From Siphonodentalium dalli (lineage: Eukaryota; Mollusca; Scaphopoda; Gadilida; Siphonodentaliidae), in assembly GCA_032622095.1 (NCBI GenBank), contig CP136063.1, positions 69,231,980 to 69,295,979 of the forward strand: 64,000 nucleotides of DNA, in the 5' to 3' direction. The translations under genes were made by a program, and so were the position numbers. Below, piece by piece: positions 1 to 13,200 of this stretch; positions within the stretch are counted from its first letter, which is position 1; every line of letters begins with the position of its first letter. The notes beneath the pieces were generated by a model that worked only from the letters and a program-made list of their open reading frames with translations, was not told the origin of the DNA and did no database searches.

Positions 1-2450
1 ACTAGCTGATGTGCCAGACTTCGTCCGGGTTATTTAGGGATTTCTAATTCAAAGTGACAACATTGGACAATACTGAGCGAACAGTATTAGGAGAAAGAAA
101 AAAACTATTGTTCGATCGGTCCAGAAACCTGCCTACATGTATATGAGCGAGGTCAAGGACACGGTCATATTGGACCTGCCCATATTGTTCCCAGGATCAA
201 AGTAGGCCTTCATACCAAATTTGAGTCGGATCGGTCGAGGTCCAGAAACATGCCTATGAGTGCATGAGCGAGGTCAAGGTCAATGACACGGTCACAACGT
301 GAAATTGGACCTGCCCATATTGTTCCCGGGATCAAAGTAGGCCTGCATACCAAATTTGAGCCGGATGGGTCGAGCAGTCTCCGGTGGAGCTACAGTCATC
401 ACTCCTCGTCCATCCGTCCGTCAACAATTCTTTAAACTTCTTCTCTGGAACCAGAAGACCGAATGGGTGTGGATGTTCCCTAGGTGACTAACATTCCGAT
501 TTGTTCAAATGAGGTCACTGGGTCAAATAGTTGCGAAGCCAGGGCCATAACTTTTTCCCTCCATAGTAATTCTTTTAAACATCTCAAATACCACCAGACC
601 AAATGGGTTCAAAAAGGTTTTATTTAACTCCATGGTCAATTAAAATAATATTTACTCAAATTCTTGACAGAGAATCATTAATAAGAAGCATTTACTTTGG
701 CTCTAACTGTATACTGGGTATGCCTACACATGTCAAGTGAAATCTGACATTTTTATAAACATTCCCTGGAGATCTGCTAGAGGTCATTAATTCCCAATTA
801 CAACAACAATCTATCATATGCGTTGTTCAAATCTTTCAACAGGACATTTAGCACTCCCACATCCACCACTTCACTAGAACATATTTGGCAAACTTGAAAA
901 GTGTTCTTTGAAAGAACCACCAGCTCTATTTAGCTCATATTTAATATTGAGGCTCCTTTGGTGATTGTGATTCAGATTTGTTCAATCAGGGTCACCAGGT
1001 CAAGTAGGTGCAAGGCCAGTCTATGTAAACATACACTCAGATTCATACTTACATGTATATTGAGTCTATTGCATTCCCATCAACTTTTCATTTCTGAACG
1101 GTTACGGGCTTCCCCGAAATTACGTCACACCGCGCTAAATATAAATCTGAAATTAGTTGTGATTGACAGGTGTAAACATGGTCACGTGCCAGTGCCGTCA
1201 TGGCCGCTTCAACCCCTGTGAAGCTGATTCTAAGAATCGGAATTAATAGTTGCAGGGTTTGTGACTTTTCATTCGGCGGTTGTTTTACTGACAATAAAGG
1301 GAAACAGCTTCCGGGATCCAAAATAAAATGTATAATAAAGACAGATCTTCTTGATAATTATAAAAAATGTCAATTTGTGTGGATTTCTTGGACTCAGAAC
1401 GAATCATTTTTGAGATTGGCCAGGCGATTTGTCGCCCATGTTGTCAAAAAATAACACAAATCAACGGCCACGAATATTGGGACTATCTGATAAAACAACT
1501 ACAGAACTAAAAAAAAGTACCTTGACATAACAAAACGATCTATCAGTTCCCTAGTAGCACCACCGCAGCCAAAACGATCGATTTGTGAATTTCATGACGT
1601 CATGGATACTATTTTAACAACCTTTAGCCACACCTTCGGAATTTCCACACCAAGAGCACGTGACATGTTACTAGTTTTTTATTGGGGCACACATTTCTTA
1701 GAGTAAGTTTTGATTGGCGGTAATTACAAGGAATCCCGGGTTTGGGAAATGAAAACTGAACGAAAGGTCGTTAGACCCACTATTTTTTATATGTGGGTAT
1801 GTAGTTCACTCCAGACTGGTGCAAGGCCAGCTACATTACTCTTTCTCTCCATAGTAATTTATGATATGTCTTCTATGCAAGAATCAAATGGCCTATTTTG
1901 CTTATATTTGGTATTAAATTACCTTGGGCGACAGATTTGTAAAAATGGGATCACAAAGTCGAATAAGGGCAGAGCCAGAGACATATCTATTTCACCACAT
2001 AGTAATTCTTAAAATATGTTTGCAAGAGCCAAGAACTAGTTGGCTTATTTAGCATGGAATGTTCTTGTTTGACTGCAATTCAGATTTTTTTAAATTGGGT
2101 CACCTGGTCAAATAGGGGCCAAGCGAAGGACAGTTTCCCCTCTTAATATGCTTCCTTCACAAGGACCATCAGGTCTATTTTACTGATATTTAGTATGAAG
2201 GGTTCTTTGGTGTCTGGGATTCAAATTTATTCAGATGGTGTCACCAGGTTAAATAGGGTGGGACCAGGGACATAACTATGTCTCGAAAGTAATTCTTAAA
2301 ATGTCTTCTCAAGAGAGGTTGGACTATTTAGCTTACATATAGTATGGAGGATCCTTTAGTGACTGAGATTCAGATTTGTTAACATGAGGTCAACCTGTTA
2401 AGAAATGAGGGGGCTATGGGGAGTTAACACTTTTGTGTCTAATAAAATCA
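1..2450. repeat. Helitron-like terminus and degenerate tandem repeats
   Basis: The first bases (ACTAGCTGATG, then the hairpin-forming GACTTCGTCCGG) match the reverse complement of a Helitron 3' end (hairpin then CTAG|T), like the terminus at 47010. A segment starting ggacctgcccatattgttcc occurs twice (about 173-237 and 307-373, 134-bp offset). From about 480 to 2450 a roughly 130-190-bp unit recurs imperfectly (a 'gattcagatttgttcaaat..ggtcaccaggtcaaata' block, then 'ccatagtaattcttaaaa'), with an unrelated stretch at about 1050-1760. No gene is visible. Confidence 0.55.
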
Positions 2451-2519
2451 TTGAAATACCAAATTCATTAAAACATCTACCTTGGAACTACCTGACTGAT
2501 TAATTTGACATACATGTAG

Positions 2520-3055
2520 ACCGCGCCAATGGATTTAATTTTGAAATCCAAGATGGCTGCCAGCGGCCATGTTTTTTGGCCGAATGACCCCAAAACGACT
2601 CGTTCCCATCTACATGTCAATGTCAACATTCATGACAAATTTCATAAAGATCATACCAAAGGTATGACCTGTAGCCCGCGCCAAAGGAAATTGTTGACAG
2701 ACACACAGACGACGGATGCCAACCCATGGCAATAGCTCAAACTTACAAAGTAAGTATGTCAAATTAAGTTTATTTGCTAAAAAGGGCCATAACTCTCGAA
2801 AAAATGGACGGAGCAAACCCATATTCGAACTTGGACCTGTATTTTGGTCTGATAAACTCACCTATGAAATTTGCTTTTGTTCTAATAACCGAAATTAAAG
2901 TTATCATCCGGAAACCATTTCCGGACAGATGCACGGACACTGGCTATTTTAATAGTCCCCTGAAATTTTTTTTTAGGGGGACAAAAACATGGCCACATCC
3001 TGAATGTCAAGCTCATTTTCACAAGCATATAAATCCAACCAGAGGGGGAAGATGA
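2520..3055 (+). mobile_element. Pearl/HINE-type fragment plus 'gggccataactc' repeat
   Basis: 2520-2740 holds one core unit of the same repeat as 15.5-20.2 kb (AAGATGGCTGCCAGCGGCCATG ... GACCTGTAGCCCGCGCCAAAGG), then acagacgacggatgcc and the 3' module catggcaatagctcaaact. It is followed by a separate repeat, gggccataactc...ggacctgtattttgg, which recurs at 23785-23935. Short ORFs here are repeat-derived. Confidence 0.6.
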
Positions 3056-4059
3056 TATGTGAATATAGTTTTCTAGGCAACAATTTATTTTATTATAAAA
3101 TCATGATTGGTATACAATAACAATACCAAATTCAACACAAAATGACTCGATCAAATCTCAACTTGGAGACTTTAAGATAAGAGTTTCCATTTCCAGCTCA
3201 AGTTACAAAGAAGATATCATTTATTGTTTCCTATAAACAGTACAGTGCATAAAACAGTAAGTCTGAGACAAAATACATAGCCATTTTAAAAATGTCTATA
3301 TTGAATGGATTCTCCCACACAGTTAGAATAGCATACATTGAAATGGTCTATTATTATCTTGGAGGTATGTACAGGTATATAGGCAGAAGACAGATATAGA
3401 AGTGTAATGTAGAAGGAGTTCTATTTATTGCAGGGAAATGTTCAGATAAGAAGTTCAACAAACATGTTGAACTTTTTATCTGAACATTTCCTGAGGGATA
3501 AATACTCATCAATGATGCTTTAGTATAGAAATGGTTAAACTTAATATCTGAACATTTCCGAAGGGATAACTACTCAGAGTACTGTGTTATATGCATGTTG
3601 ACGATGTTGTACGATTATTTATCCGGAAAAAACAATTAAGATGCTATAATTTAGCTATTGGTGGTGACAGTGCAGATATATGCTTTATCCAATAAAAACT
3701 ATCTATCTATGAAAATTGTTTTTGTTGTAACTTTGGTCTGGGAAGAGATACTTTTATCTTCAACACAGAACTCACATTACCCCTGTCTATATTATAGTGC
3801 ACATTTTTTTGCACTTTACATAAGACATCAGGCTGAAATATGTGTATTTTTATTTGAGAGCGTAGATGTTTGCTTTGAGATTAAATGATCTATGAAAACT
3901 TAAGTGATACATACTGACATAGCTATAAACTTAATCAAAAATCCCAGAAAACTGCAGATGAACTATTCATTTAAAAAAAACCTCAAGATGTAAAATGAGT
4001 TGTTTCAACTAACTTAATGACCAACAAATTCTGGTTACACAATAACAAATGCAAACATA
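3056..4059. other. No gene seen; contains one strong hairpin
   Basis: This is AT-rich unassigned sequence. The only clear structure is an inverted repeat at 3433-3491 (GGAAATGTTCAGATAAGAAG opposite its near-perfect complement), with a partial third copy of one arm at about 3543-3565. Confidence 0.5.
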
Positions 4060-4800
4060 ATTTTTATAGTGATACGAAACACTGTTCAAACACTATGGTA
4101 AGGGTGATAAAATCGAAACGGAGAATAATCTTGCTTAAAATATTAATTTTTACAAATATTATATCCAAATTGACAACACGCACTGTCATTCTTATATATT
4201 AATAAAATGCAGTGACTCTTGATGAAAAATCGTTTTCATTAATTTATCACTTATAGTTGCGCCCCTAATTGATAAGTAAATATTTACAATTGAAAGTAGT
4301 TCAGATTTTTTTGAGTGGTATGGTCGATTTGATTGAGTTTTTCTGCGATGTTAGTAAACGGCTTCATTCCTCAAGATGGCATAGCTCCTGAATAGTAACT
4401 TATCAGTTTCACGCACCCAAACAAGTCCATAATAAGTCTTTTAAAGACATATTATGTACTTGTTCGGGTGCGTGAAACTGATAAGTTAGTATACCAAGGT
4501 GCTATGCCAATTGGAGTAATGTACTATTCTACTAACATCGCCGAAAATCATAGAAAACATCGTCTGAACTACGCTCAAATGTAAATATTTACTACTCGAT
4601 TTGGGACGCATCTGTCAGCGATAAACGATTTCGCCATCGAGAGTCACTGCATTGAATTAATATATAAGAATGACAGTGTGTGTTGTCAATTTGAATATAA
4701 TATTTGTAAAAATTACTACTTTGAACAAGATTATTCTCCATTTATATTTGATCACCCTACCGGAGTGTTTCATATCACTTTAAGTGATAAAAAATTGAAC
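4060..4800. mobile_element. Large foldback element
   Basis: Two arms of roughly 350 bp are inverted around about 4440. The inner arms are nearly perfect (CTTATCAGTTTCACGCACCC at 4398 against its complement at about 4464-4483). Outer arm homology includes GAGAATAATCTTG and GATA(C/T)GAAACACT. No transposase is present. TSDs were not resolved. Confidence 0.65.
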
Positions 4801-5061
4801 TCCAATAAAATATGCAATCAAATGCAAGAAATGCTTCATGAATACACACGCATATCATATTTATTTGTTTGGAATTAAATATTTAATTGACATGACCATT
4901 GTGTTCTGAGATGTGTTATCTTTTGGTGGTAGCATACAAAGTAAGAGTAAAGCCAACGGTAGAATAATGGACATGACAATCAAGTGTTATAAACCAGATG
5001 GCATGGCAATAACACAGACTGACATATCCACGTCATTCCATGAAAGAATATAACAACAATA

Positions 5062-5287
5062 TTAACCCTTTGAGTGCCAGGGGCCGATCTCATCGGCCCT
5101 AAACCTACAAAATAAGTCTGTTAAGAATATAAGAATGAATTATTAAAATTGTAAAAAAAAATGTTAGGCCAATGCATTCTCTTATATATGCGAGGCGACC
5201 CATGGTCGACTCGCATATATAAGAGAATGCATTGGCACAGGGTATATGGGTTGATACAAAAATCGGACCTGGCACTCAAAGGGTTAA
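5062..5287. mobile_element. TTAA-ended hairpin MITE, complete copy
   Basis: It is flanked by TTAA (5062-5065 and 5284-5287) with inverted ends CCCTTTGAGTGCCAGG / CCTGGCACTCAAAGGG. The centre is a near-perfect palindrome, CCAATGCATTCTCTTATATA... to its complement (about 5167-5237). TTAA target sites suggest a piggyBac-like origin (inference). Confidence 0.75.
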
Positions 5288-6295
5288 AGTCATTAGCTTC
5301 ACTCCCGGTGGGTATATATTTCATGTCAGACAGAACTGTATCCGATATACCATAAGAAAGGTCATACAAAACTAGAAATAAAACCCCAAGGTTGCATATT
5401 ATTGATGCGGTATTCGCCCCGTATTAAATTGTTGAAAACTGCGGTCAGAGTAAGAAATCTTCTCAGATACAACCACATTTTCGGCGCGAATCATCGCGTG
5501 GAGGTCATGGAATTATATTCGGAAGAAATCGGAACCGCCCGAAAAACGACGATCGGCTGGCACACACGGTTAAGAGAACAGCCAAAACAATAGCCGACAT
5601 GTCGATAACCGAAAGTAGATTCAACAAAACACAAACTAGATAATGTGATTATGTCTTGATTTTTGCATCGATATCTCATGTTTTCTAATTGAAATGTCGA
5701 GAATTAATGGGCAACTAACAAAGTGTACACACTGTGTATATGTTATATATGGATTGTTTGCAAATTTAGGCGTGAATGGGTATTCGTGCACAGCATGCAA
5801 AATACGATTGGCACACCTCCGAACCGATCAGCTGATCCAGGTCGTCATGCTTCTCATCGATTGAAAATAAACAAATCGGGGAATTCCTGCCCTTCTTATC
5901 AAACGTCAACACATTTGGTCGAATTTAAGATGAAGTTATCTGCAATGGCATTATTGACTTATGTAAATGGAAATTATTAGCAATATTTCAAACGCAGAGA
6001 GTGCATGAACCACCGATCGATCTATAAATTATAATAGCCCAATCGGGCTGAACTAGATCGATTGGTCTTCCTGGCATAGTGGTTGCTGCTGTAAGAGAGG
6101 GAACTCTAAATTTCTTAAATATTAAAATTTTGTTTGTTTTCAGATTTGTACAAGTTTATAATGAATATTACTAGTAAAAAAATATACCATTGTCTTTCAT
6201 TAGTTTCAAAATAAATGAGAATTTTTTTTAATTGGTAGAAACAGCTGGTCGAAAGAACAATTTAGAGTACTCCCCTTATCCCAGATTCACTTTAT
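5288..6295. other. No recognisable gene; locally GC-richer stretch
   Basis: About 5400-5930 is less AT-rich than its surroundings and has a 62-63-codon ORF at 5402-5593, with no recognised motif and no splice support. A foldable atcgatctataa/ccaatcgggc segment follows at about 6015-6065. Confidence 0.4.
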
Positions 6296-8400
6296 AGTAG
6301 CTAATTACACTTAAGCATAAATTATTTATGCTTAAGCATAATTAACTTACGATCAGCGTAATACATTTGAATTACGCTTGAGTGTTATTGGGTTCATCAG
6401 CTATCTCACCTCTATGGGAGGAAGCCAAATTAACATTTAATAAATAATTGAGCTAAAGCCCCCCCCCCCCCCCCAATCAAGGAATCTCTAATTACACTTA
6501 AGTGCAATAAGAATATTTCTTATCGCGCTTAAGTGCAATAAGAAGATTCCTTATTGCGCTTAGAGATTCCTTATTGCGCTTAAGTGAAATACGATATTCC
6601 TTTTTGTGCTTAAGTGCAATAAGATATTCCTTATTGTGCTAACTGCTAAGCGCAATTAGATATTTCCTTATTGAACTTAATCGCAATTATATCTTCCCTT
6701 ATTATATCGCTTAAGCTCAATTATATCGCTTAAGCTCTATTATTTATTAAATGTTAATTTGGCTCCCCACAATTATACCTCATGTATATTGGTATAACCT
6801 GATGTAGGTTACTGGCATTAGTAATGCGGTTGCATCCATTTCAGCTTGAGGGGAGTTCAATGAGAGTGTATATGAATTACGTTTAAGCGTACTTCATTTA
6901 CGCTTAAGCGCGGAACTCATTTACACTTAAGCATAATTAATATGAATAATGCTTAAGCAAATACCTAACTCCAACTGATTTCCTCTGTCTGAATAATTGA
7001 GTCCATCTCATAGTATATGGGGGAGTCTAAACCGATGTTTGATTGATGTCTTATTGCCAGAGTAAATTTGAGTTTAGAGGAAATCGCATGGGAGACAGCC
7101 TTTTCAAATATATTATTTATTAGTGTAAATCAATTGCGCTCAAGCGCAAAAAATATGTGTCTAATAATATATTTGCGCTTTAGCATAAAATTGCCATAAA
7201 TGTGATCTATTATATGGGAGGCCCTTTTCACATTTATTATTTATTTACGCTTAAGCGCAAATAACCTCTATCATTTGCAATTAAGCAAATAGATCATATT
7301 AATTAATTTTACATGGCACAGGCCTAAACACATCACTAAAGTTGATATAGCCCCACCATATGAGGGAAACAATCCCCCAGAAACCCCAAGATCTGTTTTA
7401 TGACCATGGAAATGATATAGATCTGTGTAGGATATGTCTCTTTTATAAAATATACTATATCTCTGGGATGGCGACACAAATTCTTGGGGACAGGGATGAT
7501 GATATTATGAAAATATGGGTTTTTCCCCAACTTCAAGTCAATGAGTACACCATATGAGGGAAGCAAACCCCAGTAACCCCTAATTCCCTATTTATGGCCA
7601 TGGAAATGGTATATATCTGTGCAGGAGATAATAAAATATACATGAGCTCTGGGAGTGAGGCACCAAATCTTGGGACACCAGGGACAGAGATGCTGATATG
7701 CATATGGAAATATGTTTTTTCTTCAACTTCGAGTCTGTATGGGGCTATTACTATGGGCCCATGCTAATATAATATGAGATGGACTCAATCATTCACATCA
7801 GAGGGATGTAATGGAGTGTTAGGTATTTGCGCTTAAGCGCAAATAAATTGATAGACACATATTTGTGCTTAAGCGCAAATGATTTACGCTTAAGCACAAA
7901 TATTTGCGCTTAATGATTTATGCTTAAGCACAAATATTTGCGCTTAAGCGCAAATAAATAATAAATGTGAAAAGGGCCTCCCAAACTATTTCCGCTAAAG
8001 CGCATATGATTTGTATTCAAGTATAAATGATTTGCTCTTAAGTGCAAATGATTTACACTTAAGCGTAAATGATTTGCGATTAAGCAGAATCAGAATAAAT
8101 GTGAAAACGGCTTCTCGTATAATCGCTTAAGCATAATTCATTTATGATTAAGTGTAATTAATCTATCAATGAAAATAAATGACCAGTGAGCTTAAGCGTA
8201 AATCAATTACGCTTAAGCACACTTTAATCAATTACGCTTAAGCACACTAGTCATAATTCTATTACTCATAGGAGTAATGCTTTATCTACATCATACGGTT
8301 AAGCGTAAGTGAAGTACGCTTTATATGTGTGCATTACACCTGAGTGTAATACATTACGCTTAATTGTAATTCACTTACGCTAATGTGCAATTAGCTAATA
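6296..8400. repeat. CTTAAG-palindrome array with a dispersed repeat core
   Basis: Dozens of 16-20-bp palindromic units of the form ATTTGCGCTTAAGCGCAAAT or ATTACGCTTAAGCGTAAT fill 6296-7270 and 7810-8400. Between them (7271-7810) lies a non-palindromic core (accatatgagggaa..ccccagtaacccc), present again in interrupted form at 42.5-48.3 kb. A 16-C run lies at about 6459. Parts of the outer sequence are inverted (ggaagccaaattaacattta at about 6421 against about 6747). Confidence 0.7.
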
Positions 8401-9415
8401 CATGTGAAAAAGGCTTTCCATTATAGTTATCATCCATCAGAATGAATAGTGCTTACTAAAGCTTGACAACAGAATTTGCCATTAAAAACATTTCATGGCC
8501 AATGAGCTAACAAATGTTCTGTACTGGCATATTGAATACCAATTATTTGTACTATTGTACAGGTATAATGTAATTAAACAGTTTTGAGTTACAAAAGTAA
8601 GACAACTCTTTCTGCACGGTACTGTGCTTGCGGCCAGATTGATGTAAAAATTCGGTCAATGCGCTTACAATTTTCTATAAATAGTAACATTTTGGAATTA
8701 TTACCTCTCGATCACTGTTCGATTATAATCTTTGCCACTAACTCGGCCAATGTTCTTCCGTTTGTGATTTCACGCAACAATTCCCTTTCTATTCCTTCCC
8801 TGTCGAATTGACTACCGATTGCGATGTCAATTTGTTTTTCGCTTTAATATTCTGATGTGCATGACGCTATTCCAGCGAACGGTCATCCTCCCTAGAAGCC
8901 ATTTCTGAGAACGAAACCCGATTCAATCCCAATCGAGTCGGAAGTGCTCGGGCATTTCCGTGACTGCACAAGACAACGCATCGGTTTGTATTTTCGTGTT
9001 ATTATGGTGAGATTAATCGGGACGATTGATGAATATAAATAGTTAGCCGAATGGCCGTATAATGTGTACAAACTGACTTCAGGATGGGGGATTTCGTGTA
9101 TCTGAGTTATTTTATTCACTCTTCCCACAGAATGACGCAGGGAACTCAATTGTGAGGTTCAATTTACGTTTCACATCACTTTAACAACAAAAACAGCAAC
9201 CAGAATCACTAATTGAAATGATATGCACATATGTTGGTGTGTCAATAATCTCTTCTTCATAGATAGAATGTCTCCTGGTGCTGAAGTAATAATACAGGTG
9301 CTTTATCCTCTTTGGTGCAGAATAGAAAAAGGTTGCCAGTGTAAATGACTTTCCAGACAGGATACGACACACATGATTCTTTTCTCAAGAGGCAGCTTAA
9401 GCATATATGAATGTA
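8401..9415. other. No gene seen
   Basis: Unassigned sequence. The short minus-strand ORFs at 8892-9372 show no recognisable domain and no exon borders that I could support. Confidence 0.4.
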
Positions 9416-9524
9416 GTTGGGTATCTGTGGCATCACCTTGCCACAGATAGGTTGGGTATCTGGGGCATCACCTTGCCACAGATAGGTTGGGTATCTGGGG
9501 CATCACCTTGCCACAGATAGGTTG
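9416..9524 (+). repeat. 35-bp tandem repeat, three copies
   Basis: Units at 9416-9450, 9451-9485 and 9486-9520 are nearly identical (gttgggtatctgtggcatca then ccttgccacagatag). Each unit folds on itself because TATCTGTGGC pairs with GCCACAGATA. Confidence 0.9.
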
Positions 9525-9850
9525 TCAAAAATATTGAGTTCTTGTCTGATTGTAACTATAAATACTTCTCCAGACCAATCACCATGTTTGTATGACATTT
9601 TACAGTTACTCCTGGTATCTTTATCAATGCAAAAGCAGAAATGAGCCAACTGGCCGCATATCAACTAATCTTTTTAAAAAGCCAAGGACAATCTTTCAGA
9701 TTTACGTTTCTAGAATCTGAAAGATGGTCGTCAATTTTTTTAAGACTGAATACGAGTTATGTAATTAGCTCTGCATCTGCAAATACATTTTGTTTCTTAT
9801 TTGTTCTAATTAGCTGATGTTGTGGGGTTTGCCTGTTATTGTATTGTGCT

Positions 9851-10108
9851 TTAACCCTTCCATGACTGGAGCCTCCTGAAATTTTGTGAAAACTCTGTGT
9901 CAATGAATTCTCTTATATATGTGATATGGAGCATTGCATATATAAGAGACTATACATTGGACTAACAATATTTACATTGACCTTGTAAGCCAGTGCATTC
10001 TCTTATATATGCGAGGCTCCCCGATGTGAGACTCGCATATATAAGAGAATGTACTGGTACAGGGTCTTTAATGCTGCTCGAGCACAGCTCCTGCCATGAA
10101 AGGGTTGA
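9851..10108. mobile_element. TTAA-type hairpin MITE downstream of the TIMM23 stop
   Basis: It begins TTAACCCTTCCATGACTGGAGC and ends GCTCCTGCCATGAAAGGGTTGA. It contains two hairpins of the 'gcattctcttatatatg' type (about 9907-9960 and 9990-10055). The right TTAA is decayed to TTGA. Confidence 0.7.
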
Positions 10109-10162
10109 GGACCAATAGAATGATGAGGCATAAGAGTTTCTGAAAAATGCATTCAATGATCA

Positions 10163-10266
10163 TCACGACACCATAGACTTGATTTTGTCTCTGTCCATAT
10201 ATAACACATAAGCGGCAGATAAAGCGAATCCCATGGCACCGCCTCGTAAACACTTCTTCCAACCAG
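10163..10266 (-). CDS. TIMM23: TIMM23 last coding exon (stop codon)
   Basis: The exon is 104 nt after a TTTACAG acceptor. It encodes helix 4 with CLRGGAMGFALSAAYVLYM, then a short charged tail and TGA at 10165-10163. A TTAA-ended hairpin MITE begins about 55 nt downstream of the stop, so it may lie in the 3' UTR. Confidence 0.93.
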
Positions 10267-13200
10267 CTGTAAAGAGAATATAAAGAACCAATGAGAACTA
10301 TTCATGACAAGCCTTGAAATAGTGTGTCTGTCATTTGCAGAATGAGGTTCCCAGAGGGTGAATTTAGTGATGCTATCCCGCACAGCGGGCTAGCATCACC
10401 AAATTCACCCTCTGGGAACCCCATTCTGCTAAGGCATAAGCAGAATGAGATTCTATTTCTTTTTTAGTTTAGTTTCTTTTTACCCCCCAATTGCAGACAA
10501 TGGGTGCACATCACAATTTTCACCATTTGGGAACTTCAATTGAGTCTCTCTCTCATAGCAGATGAGGCCATGCAGAATGAGGTCCCCAGATGGTGAATTT
10601 GTTGATGCTAACTCACTATGCGGGATAGCATCACAGAATTCACCCTCTGCAAATGACAGGCACAATATTTCAAGGCTTGATGATATATAGGATCTCTAAG
10701 GAGTCGCAATTCTATACAAAATTTATTAACCAAGTGCCAAGCCTTGAAATAGGGTGTCTGTCATTTGCAGAATGAGGTCCCCAGAGGGTGAATTTAGTGA
10801 TCCTACCCCGCACAGCGGGCTAGCATCACCAAATTCACCCTCTGGGGACCTCATTCTGCTTACACCTCAGCAGAATGAGGTTCCCAGAGGGTGAATTTGG
10901 TGATGCTAGCCCGCAATGCGGGGTACCATCACTAAATCACCCTCTGGGGACCTCATTCTGCAAATAACAGACACCCTATTTCAAGGCTTACCAAGTGCAC
11001 TAAATTTGATTCGAGCTAAGCTTTAGTGAGGTTAGAATCAAATTAAGATGATGAGGTTAGTAGATTTTGTATAGAATTGAAACAAATTTGAGATCGATTT
11101 TATCACATATTCACACTTAGCAAGGAAATACAATCTTGAAACAGCTGGGGTTAAAACAAATTAATATTTATTTCCTTATCACAACTAAAGAGAAAGTAAA
11201 GACAACTTAAAAAATTCATCTCACTGTCAACACTAAATAACCCGACAAAAATTGGATAACATAATTATATTCTAAATCAAATACAGGATTATCAACAATC
11301 ATCTACATACTTCCAAGCTTTGAAATAACCAAGCCTGCAAATAGTGTGTCTGTCATTTGCAGAATGAGGTCCCCAGAAGGTGAATTTAGTGACACTATCA
11401 CAGTGGGCTAGCATCAACAAATTCACTCTCTGGGGACCTCATTCTGCTTAGGCCTCATCTTCTTGTAAGTATCTGTAGCCTCAAATTAACATTGTTTTAG
11501 TAACTATTTTCCCTTCGCTAGGAAGTTTCTATATCCCCTAATTAGGCTAATTTGCAGAAGATAAAATGCATAATCGAGGAACTAATGGGTGGACATCACC
11601 AACTTCAATTGGGGAACTTTAATCTGATCATAGGCCTAAGCAGAATGAGGCACCCAGAGGGTACATTTGATGATGCTAGCCCACTATGTGGGATAGCATC
11701 ACTAAATTCATCCTGTGGGGACCTCATTTTGAAAGTGACAGATTTGCAGGTGGAATATGATGGAGATTCCCAAACCGGAACATCGTTACAAAAAATGTCC
11801 TGGATACGGCCCTGAACACAAAAATAATTATTATTATTCAGTAATGGATCACAATTATGAGATATTTATAAGCAGAACTGATGCGAGGTTTCGCTAAGAT
11901 ACTAACCAGGAGATTTATATAGCAAGCCAGCACCAGTTCCAGATAATACAGTATTAAGCTCATCATCCACACCACGGAAATACGAGAAGGCAACACCAAA
12001 AACACTGTAGAAGAAGGCTGAAAGGAACAATACATTTATTGCATAACTCAAACAATAGTCAGTGGTTATTCAGTTACTGCTGACTATGCCAATGCATTCT
12101 ATTATATATGTATGCAAGTCTCCCATAAGGCCTTGTATATGTTAGAGAATATATTGGCCTAACAATAATTACCTTGACCTTGTAAGCCAGTGCATTCTCT
12201 TATATATGCGAGGCTCCATATGGGAGACTCGCATATATAAGACAATGCACTGGCACAGGATCTATATTTGCTGCACCAGACACAGACACACTATTATCAC
12301 CATTGACTAAAAGGTTTTTTTGGTTGCTTCGGTTTCCCATTGATCCTTTACAAGCCTGGATATAATGTGTCTGACATTTGCAAAATGAGGTTCCCAGAGG
12401 GTGAATTTAGTGATGCTATCCTGCACAGTGGGCTGGCATCAGCAAATTCAACGTCTGGGAACTTCATTCTGCTCAGACCTCAACTGCTATGGGAGAACTA
12501 GGATCAGATTGAAGTTCCCCAGTTGAAATTGGTGATATTCACCCATTAGTCACCTCGATTATGCATTTTATCTTCTGCAAATTAGGGGATATAGAAGTGA
12601 AAAAGTAACTAAACAAGAGGTACGCATCTAAGATGCTTTTGTCGAGTTTTTTGGCAGTCGAACCAAACTTCTGCCAATAAGGTGCACAACTCCGGGAAAA
12701 AAAGTCGGACGGTGGTATATTATTGCAATAGATCTATATACCAAATATCAGTTGAATCTGTTAATATTTCATTGAGTTATCGCACTAACGGTGATAAAAT
12801 TGTTATTAAAATAGACAAACTAAGACCCATAACTCTGGAAAAAAAATTCGGACAAACCAGGTTTTCGAATTTGTCCGAGATCTTGTTGCAAGAGACTCAT
12901 ATACCAAATATTGTTTAAATTGGTTAATATTTCATTGAGTTATCGCTCGAACGGTGATAACATTGCTAAAAATAGACAAACTAAGACCCATAACTCCGCG
13001 AAAAAAATTCGGACAAACCTGGTTTTCGAACTCGTCCGAGATATTGTTGCAAGAGACTCATATACCAAATAATGTTGAAATCGGTTAATATTTCATCAAG
13101 TTATCGCACTAACGGTGATAAAATTGCTAAAAATAGATAAACTAAGACCCATAACTCCGGGAAAAAAATTCGGACAAACCTGGTTTTCAAACTCGTCCGA

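Noticed and set aside
6296-8400. CRISPR-like array
   Set aside because: The units are palindromes of variable spacing without unique spacers, in a eukaryotic genome.
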